DNA of 64,000 nt, taken from NCBI GenBank assembly GCA_940337035.1, contig CALNHX010005183.1, forward strand, positions 47,961 to 111,960. The letters are read 5' to 3'. A program made the position numbers and the translations under genes. Numbering within the stretch: the first letter of the stretch is position 1; every line of letters starts with the position of its first letter. Positions 1 to 11,732 of this stretch are shown one piece after another. Under the pieces are notes generated by a model, which saw nothing but the letters and a program-made list of their open reading frames with translations, did not search any database and was not told where the DNA came from. This DNA comes from Agriotes lineatus (Eukaryota; Arthropoda; Insecta; Coleoptera; Elateridae).

Positions 1-156
1 ATTATTAACGCACTATGTGCTTACCCCACCTCGGCCTACGGCCTCGTGGGTCAATTCTTTGCAATAAGTGCTTTAATAATGTCTATAACCCACTTATATA
101 GTAAATAACTATTATTACAGTTAATTATTTCTAACAATTTAATTCTCATATTACAG

Positions 157-238
157 GCAGATCCCATTGCAGAACATCTTGCACAAGGACCTAAAACCAT
201 AAACTGGAAGAATCTGATGTATTTCCTATATCGCTTTG
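157..238 (+). CDS. Internal coding exon, copy 1 (paralogue or alternative exon 2)
   Basis: This 82-nt exon is bounded by a polypyrimidine/AG acceptor (ttacag at 151-156) and a GT donor (gtgaatg from 239). It is open in the frame starting ADPIAEHLAQGP and ending NWKNLMYFLYRF plus one extra base (phase 1). It closely resembles the exon at 39156-39240: both start ADPI and end with NWKNL, two variable residues and F.YRF, with identical phases. The introns beside the two exons also align. No matching first exon is visible, because the window begins 156 bases upstream. No exon 3 of its own was found between here and 38 kb. It could be exon 2 of a tandem paralogue whose other exons decayed, or an alternative 5' exon that splices to 59079. 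The exon call rests on conservation plus splice sites; the function is unknown. Confidence 0.6.
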
Positions 239-284
239 GTGAATGTAACCTATTAAAACTTCTATATTATACAGAATATATATA

Positions 285-853
285 CAGGGTGTAGAAATGC
301 TTTACGCACCATAGGGTTTTCAATGGTAATTTTTTCATATGACAATATTTGCTTCCCCAATTATTTTAGAGCAAACTTGTAAACAGGTTTTTTGTAGAGC
401 AAACAATTCTGCATCCATTTATGTAATAATTTTTGTCAGTTTACGTCAGAAAACCTAATAATGAAATAAATTAGAATTCTCATTTTTTCAAAAATCGGTG
501 CAAATTTTGAAGTGGTGGTGTGCTGGAAGCAGATCAGGTGCAATAAGTGCCATGGTTGCCGCTACATTTGACAGATGCAAACAAATAAACAACAAACTAA
601 TTTGTTGATGCTTTGAGATGCTTCAATAATTTCAAGGCACCACTGAATGTCTAAAAATTGTAATTTTATTGCTTTAAATTTTCGGTTTTCCGAAATGTAG
701 AATGACAAATGCTGGCATATTGGATACAGAATTTTTTTCTCTACAAAAAACTTCCATACAAGTTTGCTCTAAAATAATTAGGGAAGCAAATATTTTCATA
801 TGAAAAAATTACCATTGCACTCCTTATGGTGCGTAAAGCATTTCTACACCCTG
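285..853. mobile_element. CAGGGTGT-type TA-target MITE
   Basis: It begins CAGGGTGTAGAAATGCTTTA and ends in the reverse complement (TAAAGCATTTCTACACCCTG), flanked by TA on both sides. The terminal inverted repeats extend, with some mismatches, to about 137 bp. There is no transposase ORF. TA target duplication and this terminus point to a non-autonomous mariner/Tc1-superfamily element sitting in the intron of the duplicated gene. Confidence 0.85.
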
Positions 854-1365
854 TATAGTGCGTTCTATAGAAACTTCCTTCGGTTTAGTATTATTTTAAA
901 TTATTCCAAAAATAATTAAGCAGGAGATATTTCTTACATAACCAACTTTTTTTCTGTTTAAAATAATCTGGAATTTTTTATATGTTCTTAACTAACACAA
1001 CTGTGCAAAACGTTTTAATAAATACTGATATCCAAAAGTGGAATAAATAATCATCAAATATAAAATGTAGTGTTGCAATATAGATGCTTAAGAGAATTTA
1101 TTTTGCATGTTACTTGCGATATTATTTATTCTCTTACTATGCACCCGACGAAGAAATCCCTGGTTATCAATGTTGTCTGTGTGGTACAAGATTAAACAAT
1201 TCCTAGTCAAATCAGCATCCATAGTTTGACAATTGATTGACGTATATCGAGGTGTCATACAGGATGATTTTTTGAGGTAAGGTAAGGTATTCACATTACT
1301 CATTTTTTATGAAGTCAAAAATAACAGAACATAGTGTTAAAAACGTATGTCTTATATTAAATTAT

Positions 1366-1577
1366 ACACACACGATCATTGAAAATGAACAGGGTTATGC
1401 AACACATGTTACACATTTGAAACAATGTTTTTAGAAGGCTACTATAATTTTCAAAAATTTTATAGAACTGTCGATGTAAATAATATTTCTGATCATGTAT
1501 AGACCATTCAGAAAATGTAAATCAAGTACTGTAATGTTGGTTGCATAGCCCTGTTCATTTTCAATGATTCTTTGTGT
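1366..1577. mobile_element. Short nested MITE
   Basis: Inverted repeats of about 29 bp, containing ATTGAAAATGAACAGGG on the left and its complement on the right (core 1375-1403 and 1540-1568), enclose about 135 bp of AT-rich sequence. It interrupts the family X repeat, since the 8365 and 11733 copies lack it. No ORF is present. The exact ends and target duplication are not resolved. Confidence 0.7.
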
Positions 1578-1779
1578 ACCTCCCAGATAGCTGACATCAG
1601 AAGGGAATTGACATGTATGACATTCGCATTGTCAAATCGGCGGCAAGTTGGCACTGCTGCTATTTCTCACTAAGTCATTTGTAGTTCATCGTATTGGCAC
1701 TAGTTGTAAGCTCTTATCCGTCACACATTTCAAATTTCAAATAAATGATTGTCAATTGATTTACAACGGTTTCTGGTAA

Positions 1780-2591
1780 CGGAGCGTGTAGAAGAGTAGA
1801 GATGCACAACACTTACGATTGAACTTACTTGATTGTCTGATTCACTCACTAACTATTTTCATTTAAACAAATATTTAAGCCATAACCTTAATTTTCTTCT
1901 TTAAAATTTTGGTAACTTAATTGGTGTAGCTACAGTCTGAAAAACAACGGTATTGTAAAAGTACAGTCAAGAACTAGTTACTTAAGTCACTCGAAGAATT
2001 ATAATCGAATAGGACTGATGAATCGTAGTCATTAGTACCTATTTGGGGAATATTAGAAGTGTCGCAAGCTTTCATAATATCCCATGTTTCTCGAATTGCT
2101 TTTCTAACATGACTGATATAGTTCCTCCAGTGATCAATAGTAACCTCAGTAAGTACACTATTCCCAAGGCGAATAGTAAATTCTGGCTTTGAATTTGTGA
2201 AAGTTATTGACTAATGATATTTTCGTTTACACTACGACGAAACCATTTCTACGAGTATTGTTCTAAATAGGACATTACTAATACCAAGACATGCTTGATC
2301 TATCCCACGTTTATTTGTTCTTGCACGATAGAACGATTTTATTTAGTTACCCCGTTTGTTGCCAAATCAGTAAGTTATGTTTACTGGTTACTAAGATAAA
2401 CAGAACGGTAAGTAAATTACCGAACTCAGACAATAATTGAAGTCATCGCTTCGCTCCTCCTCCAAACAATTATTGTCTTCGATCGGTAAAAGGTCCTTCT
2501 TAATACTTAATATACTATTGTTTATTTGTTTGTTTTTTCGAAGAAATTTCTAACGTTTTTAAGATTTTGAGCGTGCTCATTATATCGCAGC
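1780..2591. other. Internal part of family X, no gene seen
   Basis: No coding potential was seen. Part of it (about 2245-2310, 'ctaaataggacatta') matches 11890-11940 in the other family X copy, so it is transposon interior. A short CG-rich word (TCGCTTCGCTCC) occurs at 2446-2457. Confidence 0.45.
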
Positions 2592-2627
2592 ATTTTTAGT
2601 GTCTTCTTCTTTAGGTGCCTTCTCCTA

Positions 2628-5600
2628 TCAGAGGTTGGTGATCATAACAGCTATTCTTATTTTCGATACTGCTGCCCTAAATAGTTCTACCGAGGAACAG
2701 TTGCACCAGTCTCGTAAATTTTTCAACCAGGATGTTCTTCGTCTTCCTAGGTTTCTCTTCCCTGCAATTTTTCCCTGTATAATTAACTGTAGCATACGGT
2801 ATTTTTCTCCACGCATAATATGTCCGAAATACTCCAGTTTTCGTCTCTTTATTGTATTTATTAATTCGCGTTCTTTATGTATCTGAAGTAGGACTTCCTC
2901 ATTCGTTATTCTTTCTATCCACGATATCCTTAACATACGTCGATATAACCACAATTCAAAGGCTTGAATTTTGTCTATTTCTCGTTTCTTAAGGGTACAC
3001 GCCTCCATTCCGTATAGAAGAACAGAAAAGATGTAACACCTCACGAATCTAATTCGGACTTGTATATTTAGGTCCCTATTGCATAGTAAGTGTTTCATTT
3101 TTATGAAAGCAGCCCTCGCCGTTTCTATCCGTACTCGTTTATTATTGTCCCCAAATATTTATATTTCCTTACTCTTTCAATGATGGTGTTGTTTATTGTT
3201 AAGTTTGCTACATCATTTTTGGTTTTGGATACGACCATAAATTTGGTTTTGTTTAAGTTTAAGTGCAAACCATACGATTCACTGATCCTATTTAGCCGTT
3301 CCATCATTCTTTGAAGATCCGAGATGTCATTCGCTAGCATTACGGTATCATCGGCATATCTAATGTTATTTATGGGTGTTCCGTTTATTATTATTCCGGC
3401 TGTTTCCCCTTCCAGGGCTTCCTGAAATATTGTTTCGGAGTATAAGTTAAATAGCAAGGGCGACAGTACACACCCTTGCCTCACTCCTCTTTGAATTTCA
3501 ATTTCCTCTGTCGTTTCGTTTTCTATTCTAACGTTAGCCTTTTAATTCCAGTATAAATTCTGAATGATACGTAGATCATGTTCGTCAATCTGTTTGGTCT
3601 TAAGTATTTGTATTAGCCGTTGGTGTTGAACCTTGTCAAATGCCTTTTCATAATCTACTAGGCACATATATACATCTATATTCATGTCTAGACATATTTG
3701 CATCAAAACATTAATTCCATATAATGCATCTCTAGTTCCCAGCCCCTTTATAAATCCAAACTGGGTATCGCTGACTTCTTTCTCTAACTTTTTATATATC
3801 CTCATGTGTACTATCTTTAAGAAGATTTTAAGCGTGTGGCTCATAAGACTTATAGTTCTATATTCTGTGCAGTCTCTCGCATTATTTTTTTTTGGTAACG
3901 CCACAAATGTCGATTTTAACCATTCCCGAGGTATCACACCAGTTTTGTATATATCATTAAATAGATCTATAAGAGGCTGTAATTCTTCATCTTCTATTAA
4001 CTTTATTATTTCAATAGGGAGCTCGTCTGGGCCGACTGCTTTGCCGTCTTTCATATTTTTTATTGCATGTTTTACTTCTTCTTTTGTTATTTCAATTGCA
4101 TTTATTTCACTGTGTTCCGTATTCACTTTCGATCTGTTGTCTCCAAATAACTCTTTTATATATTCTTCGCATCTATTCATTCTTCGTTTAGGATCTAGTA
4201 TTATTGTACCATCTTTTTCTTTTAATAAACCGTATTGTTTTCTTTTAGCTGTACCCGTAATCTCTTTAACCTTCTTGTGTATGTTAAAAGTATCGTGATT
4301 CGCTTGTAACGCTTCTATTTCTTTACATTTTTCCGTCATGTATTTTTCTTTTGCTTCTTTAATTTGTCTTTTAATCAATATGTGTAGTTCTTTGTATTTT
4401 TCTTGATTCCGATTTTTATTTTTACGTCGTTGTTCCATAAGTTGGAGTATCTCATTAGTCATCCAATTTTGCTTCGGTTTTCTTTGTATGGTGTTTAATT
4501 TGTCAGTTGCTACTTGCATTACCGTAGTTTTTATTTTTTCTCATCTTATATTTATATCACTATTTTTTGGTTGATTTTGATTATTTGTTTCTTGTAGATT
4601 TTCCCGTAGATTTTTTACTACTTCAGCTTTGATCTTCTCATCTTTCAGCAACGTTCGATTTAATATTTGTTTATTGTACTTCTTTTTTATCTTTTTTAGT
4701 CTTGTTCTTATTATCGCTACTACCGGATTGTGATCAGACCCTACATCAGCGCCCGGGTATGTTTTGGCAGATATTATAGAATTTCTGTATCTTTTATTAA
4801 TTAAAATGAAATCTATTTGATTTCGTATTATTCTCTCTTCTGTGTGCTTGGGAGATGTCCACGTATACAACCTGCGCTTAGGAAGTTTAAACCATGTATT
4901 TACAAAAATTAATTCTTTGTTCTGGCGGAATTCTATTAGTCTTTCCCCTCTGTCATTATGTTCGCCTAGACCAGTGGTTCCCAAACTTATTTGGCCTACC
5001 GCCCCCTTTTTAGAAAAAATTCTTTGAGCAAACAAACAGAAAGATATTGTAGTGGTAGCTTCTTGAGACTGATAATTATCTATGAGTATTTCTAGGTAGG
5101 AAATTATTTTGAAAGAAAAGTACAAGGGAGAATTTCTACATTAAAAGTACAACATAATCATTTGAGAATTGTTTAATGAATGATACATTAGATACAGTTA
5201 CTGTTAAATTGTGAATAGTTTATTAAAAAGGTTCGAGCATATAAGTTGATTTAGTTGGGATAGTTGTTTGGTAACATCAGAGCTTAGATTTGAATTTGTA
5301 GGTATTAACTGACAATCGGAATAACTAAAGTGAAAGCCAAACACAAATAATTATCTGAAAAAGGCAATTATGAAATGTTATAATAAAATATACCAATAGG
5401 AAATTTTGTAGAATTGTTTATTTCTAGAGAAATTGATATTTTTAAAATAAACCAATCTTTTCTGAATTTGTAACCTTTATTTTGAGTAAAAGCAAGTTTG
5501 AATAATAAAAACCCTTTATTATAATGGTATTTACTTTCTGGATGGTTTATTAAAGGGTGTGATAAAGTAAAATTAAAAAAACTGAGAATAAACTGACTGA

Positions 5601-6520
5601 ATAACTAAAGTAACAAATGGTATGAAGAATAATACGAACATTTAATAATGGTAAATAGTCTTCATGGAATAAATAAATCTGTAACTTGCATTTTGTGTGT
5701 TTATTTGGAAAATAATGTTACATTATGTTACACAACAGATGAAATCTGTAGGAATGGTTTTTCTAAATCTCCTTATCTTCTCTTCCCTCTTGAAGCTTTC
5801 ACCGCCCCCTCATTTTTATTCACCGCCCCCCAAATGCACCCGAGGCTACTATCGCCCTCCTAGATCGTTCCAACGCCCCCCAGGGGGCGATATCGCCCAC
5901 TTTGGGAATCACTGGCCTAGACCATAGCAACCAACGCAGTTGTCAACAGCTCCTTTGCCTATTTTGGCATTGAAGTCACCTAAAATAATAGTTATATCTT
6001 GCTTTTTAACTATCTTAAGCAATTCGTCGAGTTCTTTATAAAATGTTTCTATTTCTTCTTCATCTTTCTCAGCTGTTGGTGCATAAATCTGTACAACATT
6101 TATTTTGCCAATCTGGGATTCTAACTGTATCATTATTATCCTTTCGTTGTATCTTATGATATTTGCGACTGACCTGCTTATTTCCTTTGTTACCATAATT
6201 GCTACTCCGTATTTATGTTCGGGATCCTCTATTGTTCCAGAATAGTACATAATACCATTATTAGTCGCGCACTCACCGCTCCCTAGCAATCTAACATCAG
6301 ATATTCCTAATATATGTATTTGCAACCTTTCAATTTCTGCTACTATGTTATGCATCTTTCCTGATTGAAACATACTTTGCACGTTCCATGTTGCTATTTT
6401 AGTCTTAGATGTTAATTTAAATTTACTCGTTATTTTCCCTGCTACTTTCAATGCATTTCCCCCCGGATATCCGATTGGGGAAATTGATACTCCGGGAAAT
6501 TTTGAATTGAAACCAGCCAT
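2628..6520 (-). pseudogene. RTE-like pol pseudogene (AP endonuclease + reverse transcriptase)
   Basis: The protein would nick target DNA and copy the element RNA at the nick. N-terminal endonuclease motifs are clear: TKIATWNVQSMF, ISDVRLLGSGE, QIYAPT, ILGDFNAKIG (up to 5923), then after the hAT insertion GSDHNPVVA (about 4720). The reverse transcriptase follows: FDKVQHQRL near 3640, GVRQGCVLSPLLF near 3470 and the catalytic YADD near 3350. The C-terminal part contains LLYGMEACTLKKREI and RMLRISWIERITNEE. Breaks are the hAT insertion at 4972-5914, a frameshift near 4545, an in-frame TAA just past the 3542 end (W-N-stop-K context) and a frameshift near 3128. The family assignment rests on motif order and wording typical of RTE/BovB elements. 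It is certainly inactive. Confidence 0.88.
4972..5914. mobile_element. Non-autonomous hAT element nested in the RTE
   Basis: The ends are CAGTGGTTCCCAAA and its near complement TTTGGGAATCACTG. The flanking 8-bp duplication GCCTAGAC (4964-4971 and 5915-5922) is exact, the hallmark of hAT transposition. Deleting the insert and one duplicate restores the endonuclease frame. There is no transposase ORF. Several runs of 'ccgcccccc' lie near the right end. Confidence 0.93.
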
Positions 6521-6925
6521 TATGATTTAACTAGGGATATCCATAAGGATCTTTAATGTTGTAGCTTCCCGTTGCTTTCAACATTCTATGCCATTGACCC
6601 GACCGGTTCATCTGCCGTTAAATGCGCTTTCACACACTAAGGGCAAGAGAGTGCCCTAACTGTATTTTGCTCCTCCACCTTAGTGGTTATAAGCTGTTGG
6701 CATCATACAGGTTATCGCTTATCCCGACGATATTCGGTGTACTAGTTTTGGTCCGCCCCGGATATCTTAATTTTCCGGTCCCCGTCATATCTGACGAGCT
6801 TTCCCCTATCCGCCACCTGGGGAGGCGCCCGATGGGGGACTAGTAACCCCTCACGGGATTTTTAGTGTAATTTTGGGCAAATGTCACATTTACAGAGTTT
6901 TAAAATAATCGCTATTTAAAGCCTG

Positions 6926-8262
6926 AAACAATTTTTTTGGCTCCGCTTAATTGTTTGGCCTTTTACCAAATTATTTCAGGCCTAACCTGTATATTTTTAT
7001 TTGAGTTATAATTTTTTGCATTTCGAATTCTTAAATTTTTCAAACCAGCGCATTTTGTACCTGTATTGAGTTGCTATCGTTAGCACGGTGCACTTTTGAC
7101 CCGCTATATCTGTTATCACTGGCCGTAGGAATGCGAACTTGCATCTTGAAGCGAACGTTTCGGGCCCCGCATTAGTCTTCTAGCCCCGACCGACGCCGAC
7201 GCGTTTCGCGCGGTCGAGGTTTGATTTTTAAATAAGTCAAAAGTACGTGCGCTGAACCAATTTTTACAAGCATTTTGTTTCCAAGAGCTGATAATTTGAT
7301 TCAGGTACGATGGGTTTTTCTTTCTGTTATCCTCATATCCATTGTATTTCTTTAGCTTTTACCAGGAACTATTTACACCTGGAATTCTCAAATTGCACTT
7401 GGGATTAACAACTTGGAGTCCAGTTTCCTGTCCTAATTCGAAACGAACACCTGCTATTTTCTGCATCGCTTTTGCACCCAAGTTGCGTAAGGCTGATTCC
7501 TTGCTGTATGCGGGTTACCAGTGATAGCAGTTCCCGACTAGCGTTTACACCCTAAACTTGTGGGGGCCTAGAAGGTCAGTTGGTTCGTCTTTTATTACAA
7601 CGCCAATCGAGGACGGCTTATGTAAATATGTACCTACCAAGTTAATCTTGTGGTGGTGATACCGGATGCTAAATTTATCACTAACATAATAGTTCATTCA
7701 CTCAATAAATTTAAAACTATTGAATTTTTATGTGTACTTAAACTTTTTTTTTGTAAAAGCAGCACCCACGTTTTTTCTCTCAGCAACATAGAAAGAAAGG
7801 TTTTTATGAATGACAGCGATATGCATATCTCTAGATTTATTTTGCAATTTCAAGTAATTTAATGACCCAAAAAGGGTTTTTTGTGGTAATGCGTGTGGCA
7901 ACCTTCAATTAGTTTTGGCTGCATAGTGTAGCAAACATTTTCAAATATTTTACGAATTACATAGATTACATTTGGTGATTACCAATTTATTATGCCTTTA
8001 ATAAATTCTGATTACTTGTAGTTAATTATATTATTCGAAATCATCTGATTTCTGGCGCCCATATTTTTTTGAAGACTTTGCAGGATACACAGCTGGTGGT
8101 TTGAACCCACGACCTTATCGCCGCATTTGAGCTAGTTCGGCCTGCGCGGTAAGTGAAAATTTTTAGAGCTTCCCTGCAGTATGTACTTTAAGGAGGTTAT
8201 TCTGCAATTTTTACTACCACTGATTATCTTATCCTATTAATAGCAGGTCAGCTTCTTTATCG
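6926..8262 (-). mobile_element. 1.4-kb repeat family (GTGAAACAAT ends), copy 1
   Basis: Read on the minus strand, it starts near 8262 with GATAAAGAAGCTGACCTGC and passes a tRNA-like segment (about 8160-8085) with box-B-like GGGTTCAAACC. It ends at a foldback where an AAACAAT word pairs with its complement (about 6926-6996). The order matches the copies at 23739-25110 and 56697-58172, including a shared 'gaaggttgc.acacgcat' word. It is inserted in family X, which continues on both sides ('tatttaaagc' and 'cgacctgacc'). No ORF is convincing. Confidence 0.65.
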
Positions 8263-8364
8263 TAACAAGCCGACCTGACCAAATTTTTTGTTTCGTCCAG
8301 TTCCTTATGGTTAAATAAAGATAGAAAATTATTACGTCACAGAAAGAAGGTAATGTGTAGACTT

Positions 8365-8690
8365 TTCACATTACCCCTTCTCTGTGACGTCATAAATAAC
8401 AAAACATAGTATTAAAAACGTATGTCTTATATTAAAACTATATTGAAAAAGTCATTTGAATCACAGATAGTTGACATCAGAACTAATTTGACACATGACA
8501 TCCACATGGTCAAATCAGCTGTATGTTGGCATCATTGCTATTTCGCACTATGTAATTTTTATTTTATCGTGTTGGTGATACTTGCAAGCTCTTAGCTGTC
8601 AAACATTTCAAATGTCAAGTTAATTATTGTGAATTTATTTATAAAAGTAGTAATTTGTTATGTACACTTTAGCCTATAATAGTTATACGA
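8365..8690 (+). repeat. Family X, partial copy 2
   Basis: It begins 'cacattaccccttctctgtg' immediately after the right end of copy 1, so the two copies abut head to tail. It then follows copy 1 through 'gacgtcataaataacaaaac' and 'gtatgtcttatatta' to about 8650. The 3' half of the element is missing; the next sequence is duplicated intron (8693 onward). Confidence 0.65.
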
Positions 8691-8692
8691 CT

Positions 8693-9115
8693 AGCAAGAT
8701 TATTTATAATGTCACAATTCAAATTGGCCTATTTTGGAGATCTGCAATTAATCAAACAAGAATATCTGTACAGATTTTACATACAATTTAATAAAACAGA
8801 TTTGCTTTGTAATAATTGTTAAGATTGGGTACCAGTTACATCTAAATCAAAACAAGAACTATATTTGTAAAATTTGTATTCACTTTAAGTTTTTACAACT
8901 CTTTTGTTGTATATAAATGCACATGTTCTACTAAACATTATAATTAATAGCAGATTATACACCAAGAAAGATCACTGGCTTTCTCTCTTGTCGTGTATAT
9001 ACTATTTTTTTATTTAATAACCTTAATAATGCAGACAAGAAACAAGTATTATCATAAATAACGCATTATTGCAAATTATTCTGTGATACTGTAAGCAGGA
9101 GTGTTTATAATACGA
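8693..9115 (+). repeat. Segmental duplication blocks C/D, upstream copy
   Basis: Positions 8693-8900 align with 39520-39720 (shared 'attatttataatgtcacaat' and 'cctattttggagat'), and 8917-9115 with 41518-41730 (shared 'tgttctactaaac'). Order and strand are the same as blocks A and B. In the downstream copy C and D are separated by TIR elements (39768-40158, 40187-40930). The whole 1289-8680 stretch is therefore inserted DNA in this copy. Confidence 0.65.
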
Positions 9116-9229
9116 ATACCATTGATGTGATAACATATAGTTCTTAATTCTTAATTCATAAAATTACTGATGAAGCCATCAAAAATGGCGAAACGTCTAG
9201 TTTAAAAATTTCATATCAATATTTTTATT

Positions 9230-9367
9230 AATAGTATATTATGGGACAAGTGGTTGAAATAAAATTTCAACGTTGAGAGTGGCTTTTTTCAACGAGCGAA
9301 GCGAGTTGAAAAAAGTAACTCGAGACGTTGAAATTTTATCAGCCACGAGTTACATATACTATTTTTT
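9230..9367. mobile_element. Palindromic MITE with AATAGTATAT ends
   Basis: It starts AATAGTATATTATGGGAC and ends 'acatatactattttttc', with inner inverse words (TTGAAATAAAATTTCAACG / CGTTGAAATTTTATC). The centre holds CGAGCGAAGCGAG. It is short, non-coding and near-palindromic. Downstream to about 9600 is AT-rich sequence with 'actatatttc', possibly a second copy of the same type. Confidence 0.55.
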
Positions 9368-9702
9368 CTACGAATTTTCACTCATTTTAACAAATTAATG
9401 CACTTTAGAAAAAATTAATTGTAAAGTGACATTTCTCTTGTCATCAATTGAATGTCAAACAGTTTGAAATCCCGGTAGTCCGAGCATTTCAATCTCTAGT
9501 GGTTGAAATGCAACTTCAACCACCGGAATCAATGTCAAAATGACTGATTTCAATGTCATGAGTAGAAAAACTATATTTCACGACAATATGTCGTTTGTTT
9601 TGACTATATTATTCTCCTAAAAATATTTTTTCATCCAATTTTTACCCAAGTCAAATAATTAAATTTTTAACTATAGTTCTTATAATATTCTTTTTATTAT
9701 TA

Positions 9703-9867
9703 ACGGGTGTTCATAAACAGTCGTCATCCCAGTTGCTTTGAAAAACAAAATGTTATGTCTTTGATTAATTCGTGCAACACAATGAAACGTCATTGAGTAC
9801 TGTCATAGCGCATTTTTTCTCAATTTTAATAGACATACTGGGATGACGACTGTTTATGAACACCCGT
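9703..9867. mobile_element. 165-bp MITE, near-identical to 21970-22155
   Basis: The termini are ACGGGTGTTCATAAACAGTC and the complement, flanked by TA (9701-9702, 9868-9869). The body is almost base-for-base the same as the copy at 21970-22155, apart from a 21-nt extra stretch in that copy. The near identity means recent spread. TA flanks suggest mobilisation by a mariner/Tc1-type transposase. Confidence 0.88.
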
Positions 9868-10079
9868 TAGGTGTGCCATGAGCACTCTATAGTAAGTTTA
9901 TAGATCTGTAGATACTGAACTTAGCTATTTCTACCGAACATATTTATTCGGTAAGAAATACAACTTAATTATGTCAGAATGACAATATCAATTAAAAATA
10001 ATAATTTTTTTCTACTCCTGTAACTAAAATGCCATTTAACATACTAACATACACGTCGCTAAGTGACCTTTTAATCATG

Positions 10080-10460
10080 CCTTCATAACCTGTGACTAAA
10101 GAGGCTCTTAGTCATGAGCTGAAGTTGGCAACGATGTTTTAGTCATGGGGTGAAGTTAGGTTCAAATAGTATTTGCTTTATTAGCCACAGCCAAAACTAA
10201 AATCAAGTTAGTTTTCAACCGCCACTTTGACGTTTGTCAAGCATAATTTAACCTAATATAATAAATGTCAAAATTTTAATGAAATAGTATGATGTTATAT
10301 TCTCTAAATTTGTGGTCGTAGAAAAAGTATAGTATGCAACTCGTTTTATAAACTTATTAGCCACTCATTCACTCCGCTGCGCTTTGCTCGTGATTAATAA
10401 AACTCGTGACTAAAATGACGTTTATAAAACTTGATACATAATATACTATTATCTTACAAT
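10080..10460. repeat. MITE-like repeat with CG-rich core
   Basis: It contains 'cttagtcatgagctgaagtt' and later 'gactaaaatgacg' words in inverse context, a central CTCCGCTGCGCTTTGCTCG (10372-10390) and a 'aatatactatt' end near 10440. The boundaries are uncertain. No ORF. Confidence 0.35.
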
Positions 10461-10552
10461 AGCGCCTAGTACCATATATTATACAACTGTTTTCAGTGAC
10501 TAAAATGAAGTTTTATTCACAAGTGAGTTTTCATTATTTATACTACTGTATT

Positions 10553-10675
10553 GTTGGTAGCACTGTCAAGCTATGTCCAATTCGTAATTTTCAGGTTAAG
10601 TTTTGCGTCAGTCTGTGTCAAATAACAAACAAAACCTAACCTACGAACCTCGAATTTGACATAGACTGACAATAC
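10553..10675. mobile_element. Palindromic GTTGGTGGCAC MITE, diverged copy
   Basis: It begins GTTGGTAGCACTGTCAAGC and carries the two arms 'caggttaagttttgcgtcag' and 'aaaacctaacctacgaacct'. It belongs to the family at 20122, 20666, 21170 and 43075. The right terminus has been replaced by a duplicated 'acaatacacttcagtactg' word (about 10668-10707). Confidence 0.65.
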
Positions 10676-10689
10676 ACTTCAGTACTGCC

Positions 10690-11732
10690 AATACACTTCA
10701 GTACTGTCAAACGTATATCACAAACCATAGGCGACTAATTATAAATTTATTTCGCGACATATTCTGACTGCGCAAACTATTTAGGCACAAGAATTGCGAC
10801 TGTAAAATAAAACGTCGTATATCACAGGTGAGCGAAATGCCATTATAAGCTCATGACAAATTGTATCGCTCGCGCTGGGGCATTCGCGATTCAAAATTCT
10901 CACTCGCAAATAATGATGCATTTCTTTCACTTATAATATAATCTACTATTGTCTCCATGACGCCAAGGCTCATAAAGGGCTCTCCCCCTAGCGACAGCGG
11001 TGTTTGTACTACATACAGAAACGCACGATACGTTGACGAGTACGGCCGGAACGGGAAGTAGAGAGAACAGGAACAACAGATTTGGTTGGAGTGTCAGAAC
11101 CAGTTCTACCGGTAGAAGTATTTGGTGGGATAGGGGAAGTTGTTGCAAAAGATGTAGGTGTTTTTCTTCTCATCCTCAAGCGATTGTCTTGTTTCTGATA
11201 TCGCGGTGGCACCACTGTAGACACTAAACTTTCTACCCAAAATATTTATTCAGTAACAAGTTCAACGTAATTATGTCAGCATCTTATTTCCCTAGGGAAT
11301 AATGCTTTATTTATGTCCCAGCTTTTGTAATCTAGAAACTGATTTTTCCTCCCAGTCGTGAAAAAGTGTGAAGAGATAAAGAAAGGTTCAGCCTCAGAAG
11401 ACTGTGAAATAAAAACTTGGGTCACTGTCAATATTTCACGTTATGTTGTTTGAGCTGCAATTAAGTAATAACACAACGTGATTTTTAGGTACTGAAAGCT
11501 AATTTAATAATCACAACCCTTGGATAAAATATTTGCCTTCTTCTTCCAAACATTATTGAATTTTTATTCCTTTGAAAACATTTTGTAATGGTTAAGGTGA
11601 ATTGTTAATTTCTTGACACTTCTTTCCAATTCTTAGTTCTTTTAAATCATTAGCCCGAGTCTAAAACATCGTGTTTTTCAAGTAGAACCACAGAAAAAGC
11701 GAAAATAGTCATAGTACAAGAGCGAGAGGGCC
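10690..11732. other. No gene identified; repeat fragments
   Basis: Short overlapping ORFs exist at 10927-11227 on both strands. The best minus-strand one (11009-11224) is Ser/Thr/Arg-rich with no recognisable domain. Around 11230-11350, words such as 'ccctagggaataat' and 'ctcccagtcgtgaaaaa' recur at 43215-43310, and 'tatttattc.gtaa' recurs near 9940, so this is repeat-derived sequence. Confidence 0.4.

Larger units (their letters stand above)
137..1112 (+). repeat. Segmental duplication blocks A/B, upstream copy
   Basis: Positions 137-250 (exon 2 copy with flanks) and about 900-1112 align in the same order with 39136-39252 and 39290-39480. Shared intron landmarks include a stretch close to 'atcatcaaatataaaatg' followed by a 'gttgcaat' word. 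The gap between the blocks here is filled by the MITE at 285-853, absent from the downstream copy. The alignment was made by eye and the identity is not calculated. Confidence 0.65.
2603..6857 (-). mobile_element. Full-length RTE/BovB-like non-LTR retrotransposon, split by a hAT element
   Basis: It is bounded by a perfect 11-bp target-site duplication ATTTTTAGTGT (2592-2602 and 6858-6868). After removing the hAT insertion (943 bp plus an 8-bp duplication) its length is about 3.3 kb, the usual size for full-length RTE elements. On the minus strand it has a roughly 330-bp, GC-richer 5' leader (6857-6520), an AP endonuclease domain, a reverse transcriptase domain and a short 3' tail. It inserted into family X, whose sequence resumes on both sides. 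Confidence 0.9.
1289..8359. mobile_element. TIR element (family X), copy 1, expanded by nested insertions
   Basis: The left end near 1289 reads 'ttcacattac' and then 'gaagtcaaaaataacag'. The right end near 8318-8359 reads 'attacgtcacag', then 'ggtaatgtg'. These ends are inverse to each other and match other copies at 8365-8690 and 11733-12179. Inside the copy sit a MITE (1366-1577), an RTE retrotransposon (2603-6857) and a 1.34-kb element (6926-8262). When these are removed the remaining pieces line up with the compact copy at 11733-12179. The class is unclear: no transposase is visible. Confidence 0.6.

Noticed and set aside
3684..4298. 204-codon + strand ORF inside the RTE
   Set aside because: Antisense shadow of the reverse transcriptase frame.
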